Source: Tetraselmis striata
Taxonomy: Eukaryota; Chlorophyta; Chlorodendrophyceae; Chlorodendrales; Chlorodendraceae
Direction: 5' to 3'
Length of the DNA stretch: 64,000 nucleotides
NCBI GenBank assembly: GCA_006384855.1
Contig: VCJN01000746.1
Coordinates: 124,001-188,000, forward strand
Shown: positions 57,841 to 64,000 of the stretch, piece after piece
Numbering within the stretch: the first letter of the stretch is position 1
Layout: each line of letters begins with the position of its first letter
The notes under the pieces: generated by a model
Database searches by the model: none
What the model was told of the DNA's origin: nothing
The model's input: the letters and a program-made list of their open reading frames with translations, nothing else
Program-made: the position numbers and the translations under genes

Positions 57841-58626
57841 CACCGCCCCTGGCAGAATGCCCTTCTTTCGCGTACACCTGCCCGCTCTGACTTGCTTTGG
57901 GGGAGAGGGGGGGGGGGGGGGGGGGGGGGCGCACTCGGCGGCGCAGTATATCGTCACGCGCCCCCTCATCTGCAGCGTCTCGATGTCCTGCTCGCGCCGC
58001 CACAGCCGCAGCCCTCTCAGTTAGGAGACCCGCGCGGACATGCAGGGAGGGAGGGGAGGGGGAGGGGGGGGGGGGCATGGGGGACTGGGTGGGCATGGAG
58101 GGCGTGAAGGGCCGGGAGCTGGGAAGGTGGCGCATGCGGCAGGGGCTCGCCTGGAAGATCTCCGGCCCCGTGGGCTCCATGTCGCTGTCGCCCTCCGATC
58201 CGAAGTCCTCCACCGCCAGTGGCACAAAGCGCTCCTTGCCCACCGTGCTTCGCCCCTGTGGCAAGCGATGGCATGTCGACGGGCGGCGCGGTGGGAAACC
58301 CTCCGTGCCATGGCGGTGGCGCAGGACAGCGGGAGGTGAGGGGGGGGGGGGTCCACCTGCGGGTGCGCGATGATGTTCTTGGGCTTCATCTTGGGCTTGG
58401 CGCCCTTCACATGGGGCCCCAGCCCCCCGCCGCGCGCCGACAGGGAGCGCGCCATGGAGCCGGGCGCGTCGCCGGAGCCGTGCCGATTGCGCAGCTCGCC
58501 GCTGCTTGCAGGCTCTCTTGCCGCATGGCTGCCGCCGCCCCGGCTGCGCTGCTCGTTGCGCCGCAGGCGGTGCTCCATCGGGGAGGCGTCCAGGCGCTTG
58601 TAGGGCCCGCGTCGCCCGTCGTCCAT
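50660..58626 (-). CDS. DUF155 family protein (RMND1/Rmd1/Sif2-Sif3-like)
   Basis: Predicted 418 residues from 13 exons (minus): 58626-58357, 58255-58151, 57987-57935, 57685-57631, 57521-57474, 57016-56942, 56725-56615, 56400-56344, 56036-55974, 53798-53702, 52737-52646, 52137-52057, 50809-50660; every phase agrees. Family signatures: RGRVTIYCAAE, KYPEVIYCQHQ, GDVFFFDYGVVACWGLDE, EIDEFTFQYT, KMSICHAFAQSTKLALFEEQ, EDTREIPEKLAEEGEV, NLLSTVLDTPEFFWSAPDSL, DDRVELLNKRFGVLQ, MLDMLRDQTNN. The C terminus is a hydrophobic anchor (RLEWIVIWLIVVEVVIGIFE) as in the family. Human RMND1 supports mitochondrial translation at the inner membrane; yeast Rmd1/Rmd8 and fission yeast Sif2/Sif3 are related. The N terminus is basic and low-complexity but not a clear transit peptide, so location is open. 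Exons 2, 5 and 11 end in GC donors. Intron 9 (2.2 kb) carries two A-tailed repeats; intron 12 (1.25 kb) an AT-rich satellite. Confidence 0.9.
51636..51860. repeat. AT-rich and (CA)n/(TA)n/(TG)n simple sequence in intron 12 of the DUF155 gene
   Basis: CA dinucleotides run into TATATATA and then a stretch of about 150 bp that is almost wholly A/T with TATATA palindromes, ending in TGTGTGTACGTGTGTACATG. Strong local composition contrast with the GC-rich gene. Confidence 0.9.
54027..54274 (-). repeat. A-tailed dispersed repeat, copy 4 (full length)
   Basis: Reverse-complement match over the full length of the 19580-19812 copy, from a T-run (A-tail) to ATACCCGGCACTG. Has a duplicated GTTTA (CGTTTAGTTTAGG) and GGGGGGTAGG where copy 2 has GGGTAGG. 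Lies in intron 9 of the DUF155 gene. Confidence 0.85.
54397..54572 (-). repeat. A-tailed dispersed repeat, copy 5 (diverged)
   Basis: Shares GACAGGACTGGCAACAGTGA and TACGGAAAGCCCTGGGGGG, with an 11-bp insertion CCCTCGGCCTG in the middle. Same orientation as copy 4, about 120 bp away in the same intron. Confidence 0.75.
57788..57838. repeat. (CA)n microsatellite in DUF155 intron 3
   Basis: About 25 uninterrupted CA units; TG on the sense strand of the gene. Confidence 0.97.
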
Positions 58627-59519
58627 CCTGCCTGCTGTGCTCTCTGCGTGCACCCCGTCCTGTTAGCTGTGCCCATCTGGCAGGTGCGCACGCCGCACAC
58701 CCAGCCGACAAGCGCGGGCTTCAATCCAAGCTGCAGCCCGCAGATGACGCGATCCAGGCGAGGTCACGGCAGGCGGGCGCCGCCAGGCTCATCACATCGA
58801 CAGGCCAACTTACTAGACCAATCACGCCGCGACTAAGGCGAGTGGGAGAAGAACCCTACTCGAAATAAGCGGTAGTACGCCGACACCGCAGCGAGGAGGG
58901 CCCGTGGTGACGTCACCCCGGAGCCCTGTGCCATCCACGGCGCACGCCCTAGGCACCCGCCGCCGCTGTATCGTCAGTGGTATGTCGATGCTCCCCCGCG
59001 GCAGCTCCCCCCCTTCCCCCTTTCTAGCCCCCGCAGAGAAGTGGCCGCCCGAATCGGCACCCTCCCCGGCGGTACTGTATGGAGCGAGACTCCCGGCCGC
59101 CAACGGCCCGGAGCGGTGGGCCAGCACCGAACGCAGCCAAGGATGGGGGTACACCTGTCACAGAGGTGAGCTGCCTGGGGAAACTGCGTGGCAGCTGTCT
59201 TGCGCTGGAGTGGGGGTGGGGCGGGGGGGTAGGGGGGGGGGATGTGGACTGTCGCGGCCGACCAGCTGATCGGCTGCGATATTCGTGGCTACTGCTCGGC
59301 AAGAGGCGCGCTGACGCGCGCGCGGCCCGTTGTTCGTAGTCCGCGCGCCGCCTATACTGCGCTGCAGCGTTCGGATGATTGCGACTTCCGAAACGCGCAA
59401 AAATCGGCGCGCGACCGCACGCCTCTTACCCCAGTTTAAGAGAGAATTAAAAAGAAATACAATATCGATATATGTGCAAATACACACAACTATGTATTTT
59501 TATTGTATTAAACGTAGGA
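58627..59519. other. DUF155 gene upstream region, no other gene recognised
   Basis: GC-rich promoter-side DNA. Open frames on both strands are without recognised motifs. Confidence 0.35.
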
Positions 59520-59643
59520 AAATACATACATATATCTACATGCATATATATACACACACATATAAATGTATACATACACATATACATATACACGCATATA
59601 TGTATATATACATATGTGTATACCATATGTATATATACATATT

Positions 59644-59702
<59 letters not shown>

Positions 59703-59706
59703 GCGC
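59520..59706. repeat. AT-rich palindromic DNA and (GT)n microsatellite
   Basis: TATACATATATG-type alternating purine/pyrimidine sequence from about 59520, then about 22 GT units (59646-59690) and a CG alternation GCGCGCGCACGCGCGC. The whole tract favours cruciform and left-handed DNA. Confidence 0.92.
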
Positions 59707-60719
59707 TCACAGCCGGAAACAACCGTTTGACCGAATGGTTGGCAAACAGCGCAAGTTTGCTGCGCTGTCTCCTCCGTTCCGCTTGAACCCATCCAGCAGC
59801 AGCTGCCGCCATCGCGCAGCAAGTCCACCGCGCGAAGCAGGGACACAGGCACATGTGCGGTAGCGACTACGCACGCGCCGCCGCAACAAGCACCGCCAAT
59901 CTCTAAGATGTATGTTTTCCACATTTTCGCTGTTGCTTTCGCCGCCGACTACGCTTCTATTTCCATAGCATGCATGTTACTCTGTACATATCTATGTTGT
60001 AGTAACAGCAAACCCTATCACAAAACAAGCGACCGCGTCGACGCGTCTGGTGCCACTGGCCGCAGCTGCATCAGTCGACCAGGACGGCTATTGCACTATA
60101 GTGGCTATGGCTGCATCACTCGAGTTATCCCGAAGGTAATATATTGCACGCGAGTCTGAAATTCGCCGACCAAAGCATTGCTGGCCGGCTCTTCCTTCAC
60201 GGGCGCTTGTTGCGCGCTCAAGGTCGACGGCGTAAGCCATGCAGCCGACTTCATTCTCAGACTATAATGCCGGCTTGTCGCCCCGTGCGGTGAGCGCCCT
60301 GGTGAGCGAGCTGATGCACGGCATCCCCCCTTTAGCCACATTCCGTGTATGTCTGGTTCCGATGGTTTGTGAGACTTCATCCCTCTGGAGCGACTCGCGC
60401 TCGCTGCGCTGCTCGTCGGGCGACGTGGCGGCGCACCGGTTCTTATCCGAAGCTGTTGTCATTCGGTACCAGCCGTGATTGTATACGAATTCGCCAGATA
60501 ATGTTGGGATGTGGTGCCTCAGCCCAAACCGTCACAACAATAGAATAATTAAACTACTGCGAATATCAGAAAGTTTTAATATGCACTACTGCGCATTGCA
60601 CTTTGTGTCAGCTCGCTGTCCGAGGTCATCCGGCTCACCAGACCGTCAATTGCTAGCATGTAGCTGCAAGATAATAGCCAGGCTTGCATACGCCGAGCGC
60701 CGCCATCACACCACATATG

Positions 60720-60781
<62 letters not shown>

Positions 60782-62113
60782 CGGCTTGCGTTACCCATCC
60801 ACTCCGAAAGTCTCAAGTGCGTGCTCACCGACGAACAACTATCAACCTCGAAGCGTGCTGATAATAATTCAGCGCTTGGTCACTGATTGATGTCAAGCTG
60901 CTCTCCGTTTCATGGATTGTGAGCTCTACGATGCCCGGCGGTGATGGTTTTTTTTGCGCTGCGGTCCAGATGCGTGCAAAAGTCCCACACGTGAGTCGCA
61001 AGTTTGTGTGCAATGGCAGCATGGTTTGACAAACGGGCACCGGCCCATACCAAGGCAACCTGCATGCCTGCCTCAGCCGGGCACTCACTCTTCAGCACCG
61101 CCAATGCCACGAAACAACGCATCAGCGGGCGCGATCACTTGATGAGGCCAGCGCAGCGTTCCAGGCTGCTTCCGCCCTGGGCTCTGCAGCGTGCATCCTT
61201 AAGCACCCCTCGCCCATCACACACCTTTACATGGACCCTAAGGGCATTGCTCATGGGCGGGCTGTCCCCGGATGCTAGGTCAAAATAGCCAGCCGAGACA
61301 TCGCGTCTGGTTTCGATTGCGGCACACTTAAAACCTGCATCCATCAGCCTGGCCATTGGTGGGCGGCAGCGCGCACGGAACCACTGGCGCGCACATCACT
61401 AATTGATGCATATGAGAGGGGGCGACACTGTGTGAGCAGCATGGGGGCTTGATGGGGGGGCATACAGGGAGAGATGCCTGGGGCACCGGACTCCTGTCTA
61501 CCATCTGCGGTGCTGTGGTGGCACCGAAGAGGAGGAGGAGGAGGAGGAGGAGGAGGAGCCGCAACAGTGATATGACATGGCGGCCCACAGCGGCGGGAGG
61601 GGGTGGCGATGCTCATGATGCAGGCTCGCACCCTCGCCTGCCGCCGCTTGACCCGCGTCCTTTACAGCGTAGCCTATCGTCCGTGGGCAGTTGCTCGCAC
61701 ATGAGCCGTTCACGAAGATGGTTGGATGCATGGCCACCCATCGTCCATTTGCCCGGGCGCCTCGGGCTCCCACACAGCGGGCGGCGTGGTTCCATGTATC
61801 ACATACCGGCAGCTTCACATGTGCCGCTGCCGCGATGTGCCAACAATGCATTGCCGCCCCCCCCTGACCTGTTCTACCCCCGTGCCACGCCATGCTCATA
61901 CAGTTGTAGCTACTCCCGCCTGTTGCGCCAAACACCATTCAAAGCAGCGCTGCTATCTGGTCAAAAAGTGCCGTGGGTCGGCGCCCACCACCGCGCGGCT
62001 TGGCACTGCGGCGGCGGGTGCATTCAGGTGGCCCTCGCAGCCTGCGAGGCGGGCCGTCTCCGCGTCCCGCAGCGATGATCATTGCGGGGTGGGTGCGCAT
62101 CCTGGGTGTGCCA
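59707..62113. other. Intergenic, one (CA)n microsatellite, no gene recognised
   Basis: (CA)n at 60720-60780 (about 30 units), an AGG-rich trinucleotide patch at 61530-61560, and open frames up to 209 codons on both strands with no recognisable family. The minus frame at 61135-61356 (DAGFKCAAIETRRDVSAGYF) looks protein-like but is unassigned. Confidence 0.4.
60720..60780. repeat. (CA)n microsatellite
   Basis: About 30 perfect CA units. Confidence 0.97.
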
Positions 62114-63759
62114 TCACAGGTCGTCGCCGCGGCTGTGGCGCCTGCGGTCCGCGTCGTCCATGCCCAGCCCCATCAGGTCCTCGTCATCTGGTCCAACAGT
62201 CACCGGGAGCAGGGAAGGAGCGCGTCAGGTCCAGCTGGGCGGGGGCTGCATGTGACAAGGCTTGCTGGTGATGTGTGTGCGAGAAAAGGTGGTGGGGGGG
62301 GGGGGGGGGGGGGGGAGGGGAGCTGACCGTCGCTGTCGCGCTCCATTCTGAACACGGTGGACAGCTGCAGCGACGCCGCCTTCATGCTCTGATACCGCCG
62401 GTGCCGCTCCGACCTGTCACATGCCCCGGCCAGATGCAGTCAGGCAAGGGGAAAGGCCAGCACGGGCGCGGCTTCCGTACGTGGTGGCGATTGAATGTGT
62501 CCTGCCCCCCCCCCCCCCTCGCCCCATTACACCTATCCAACCCCACTTAGTAGCCCCATCCAGCGCCATCGAGGGTGCAGCCCCCCAGTTGTTGTCTTGG
62601 TCCAGGGAAGGGGAGAAGGAGGGAAGGAAGGGGGGGGGGGGCGGGGGGGGAGGCACCAGCGGCGCGCCACGTAGAAGACGCCCGTCAGCGCAGTCAGCAT
62701 GATGCCCACGCCGCAGCCGACCAGCACGATAGTGAAGAAGGGGTTGTCGGGTCGGGGCGGGGGCGGGGGCGTGGGTGGCGTTGGTGTTGAGGAGGGTGGT
62801 GGAGCGGGAGTGGGGGGTGGCCCTGGAGGGGTAAGGGGCGCTGACTGGGTGAGGGGCGCGGGTGGGGTGAGGGGCGCTGGCGGGGTGAGGGGCGGTGGGG
62901 GGTGAGGGGCGCTGGAGGGGTGAGGGGCGATGGTGGAGGGGAGGGAGAGGGTGTGGGGGACGGAGTGGGTGATGGCGTTGGCACAGGCGTGGGGGATGGC
63001 GCGGGGGTTGGGGATGGCGGTGGCGATGAGGGCGGGGGCGGCGAGGAGGGCGGGGGCGGGGATGGCGGCAGCTGCGTGGGGGCGGGGGTTGTGGTGAGCG
63101 GGGTCGCATCCGGGGAGGGTGGGGGCGGGGGCGGGGGTGAGCTGAGCGGCGCCGATGTCGTGGCTGGGCCTGCGGAACACAGGAGGGGTGCTGATAAGCT
63201 GAGCTGGCCACAGCATTGCACTTAAGGCCAAAACCGCCCCCCCCCCCCCCCCCCCCCCCCCCCCCCACAACTGGGGCCTTTCTTCCCCGAACCCGGGGAG
63301 ATGTCTTGCAACAGAACAGTCATTGCGCCTCCAAATTGGCCTTTTTCGGAGCAATATAGTTACGGGCCGCCCCGTGTCTGGGATCCGTGTCTCTCCTGTT
63401 GCTGTTTTTTCAGATATCATGCAATGATGAAATAAAGAAGAATAGACTGAAAAAAACACTGAAACAAACATAAATAAAACCCATAAAAATCATGCTGGGG
63501 GTAAGTTGGTAGGCCTTGGCAGCAGCGGCTCGACACCTGGCGGCACTTCAGTCGGCACGGCGGTAGTGGCAGTCGCGGTGGGCGTCGGCGTCGGCGTTGT
63601 GGTGGCCTGCCCGGCGGCTGTGCCCAGGCACACCACGAAAGCGGCGACCAACAGCGCGGCCGCAGCCAGGGTAATGCGCTGCGCGACGCAGTCTGGGCGC
63701 CATCGCGGCTTGTGTGCGCCCCTGCGAGGCTGCGACCGCCCCCACCCTGCGCGAGCCAC
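62114..63759 (-). CDS. Pro-rich single-pass membrane protein with signal peptide
   Basis: Exon 1 (63759-63537) starts MARAGWGRSQPRRGAHKPRW and has the hydrophobic core ITLAAAALLVAAFVVCLGTA followed by AGQ, a likely signal peptide and cleavage site, then TTTPTPTPTATATT. Exon 2 (63169-62657) is Ser/Pro/Thr-rich ([32 protein letters not shown]) and ends with a membrane span FFTIVLVGCGVGIMLTALTG followed by VFYVARRW. Exon 3 (62413-62328) encodes SERHRRYQSMKAASLQLSTV, and exon 4 (62187-62114) the acidic/basic tail DDEDLMGLGMDDADRRRHSR ending with TGA. The order resembles algal cell-wall/extracellular-matrix Hyp-rich membrane proteins. Within exon 2 the N-terminal and transmembrane parts lie in different frames, so a single-base indel (real or assembly) or an unseen intron is needed; both frames are Pro-rich there. 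Confidence 0.62.
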
Positions 63760-64000
63760 CTATTGCCCGTCTCGCTCTCGGACGGGGGCGACGCGGCCGG
63801 TCGGTGCGTGCTCGCCTGTGTAACTCCTTCTGCGGTTGGCTGCCCGGCTGCCTGTTGGTTGGCGATGTTCTGCGCTGCCGAACTGGCAACAGCTACTCGC
63901 TATCGTGAGCGCAGCTACCACTGTCCCACCAAGGGCACCGTATAGTCGCTATATTCCGCCGGTGGCGAGCGCAGCCGCGGCCGTTGCTTCCGCCCAGCCT
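63760..64000. other. Upstream region of the Pro-rich membrane protein gene
   Basis: No gene recognised. Truncated by the window end. Confidence 0.35.

Noticed and set aside
61135-61356. Minus-strand frame with protein-like composition as a gene
   Set aside because: Only about 73 codons, no splice partners, no recognised motif and no neighbouring support.
62694-63225. Plus-strand Gly/Val-rich frame opposite the Pro-rich exon
   Set aside because: It is the complement of the Pro-rich coding repeat; the minus strand has a signal peptide, membrane span and consistent splice sites.

Overview
The window is nuclear DNA of a eukaryote, most likely a chlorophyte green alga. Genes are GC-rich and cut into many short exons with GT-AG (a few GC-AG) introns. 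Introns carry C/G homopolymers of 15-35 nt and TTTAGGG-type telomere-like motifs. Two flagellum-linked genes (ODA10/CCDC151-like, ERK7/MAPK15-like) are present, and TGTAA polyadenylation-type motifs follow two of the genes. Species cannot be fixed from sequence alone. All family names below come from recognising translated motifs; no database search was run.

Layout. 1-6460 (-): first 20 exons of an ECM29-like proteasome adaptor, 3' end outside the window. 7145-8710 (+): a three-exon gene of unknown function. 8.7-16.6 kb: a visibly more AT-rich block with a WWE/ADP-ribosyltransferase-like gene, a decayed second copy of it, and a decayed copy of the tail of the preceding unknown gene. 17.2-19.3 kb (-): a protein with a peptidoglycan-binding-like fold and a Cys-rich C terminus. 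19.5-27.3 kb: a nest of mobile elements, including a 4.39 kb element made of three 1521-bp head-to-tail units with terminal inverted repeats and a TA target duplication, inserted into a copy of an A-tailed dispersed repeat. 27.6-33.7 kb (+): a YTH-domain (m6A reader-type) protein. 34.9-38.5 kb (-): ODA10/CCDC151. 39.2-43.2 kb: about 700-bp inverted repeats enclosing a decayed retroelement RNase H region. 43.5-44.2 kb: a short TIR element. 44.6-48.8 kb (+): ERK7/MAPK15-like kinase. 48.9-50.5 kb: possible decayed retroelement. 50.7-58.6 kb (-): a 13-exon DUF155 (RMND1/Rmd1/Sif2-Sif3) protein. 58.6-62.1 kb: microsatellites, no gene recognised. 62.1-63.8 kb (-): a Pro-rich, single-pass membrane protein with a signal peptide.

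The genes do not form one pathway; they are ordinary independent eukaryotic loci (proteasome, RNA modification reading, cilium, membrane/organelle) separated by transposon-rich DNA. The most distinctive content is the nested, tandemly amplified TIR element upstream of the YTH gene, the GTTCCGCCGGAAC palindrome element, the WWE/ART pair, and the systematic C-homopolymers just downstream of 5' splice sites on the sense strand.
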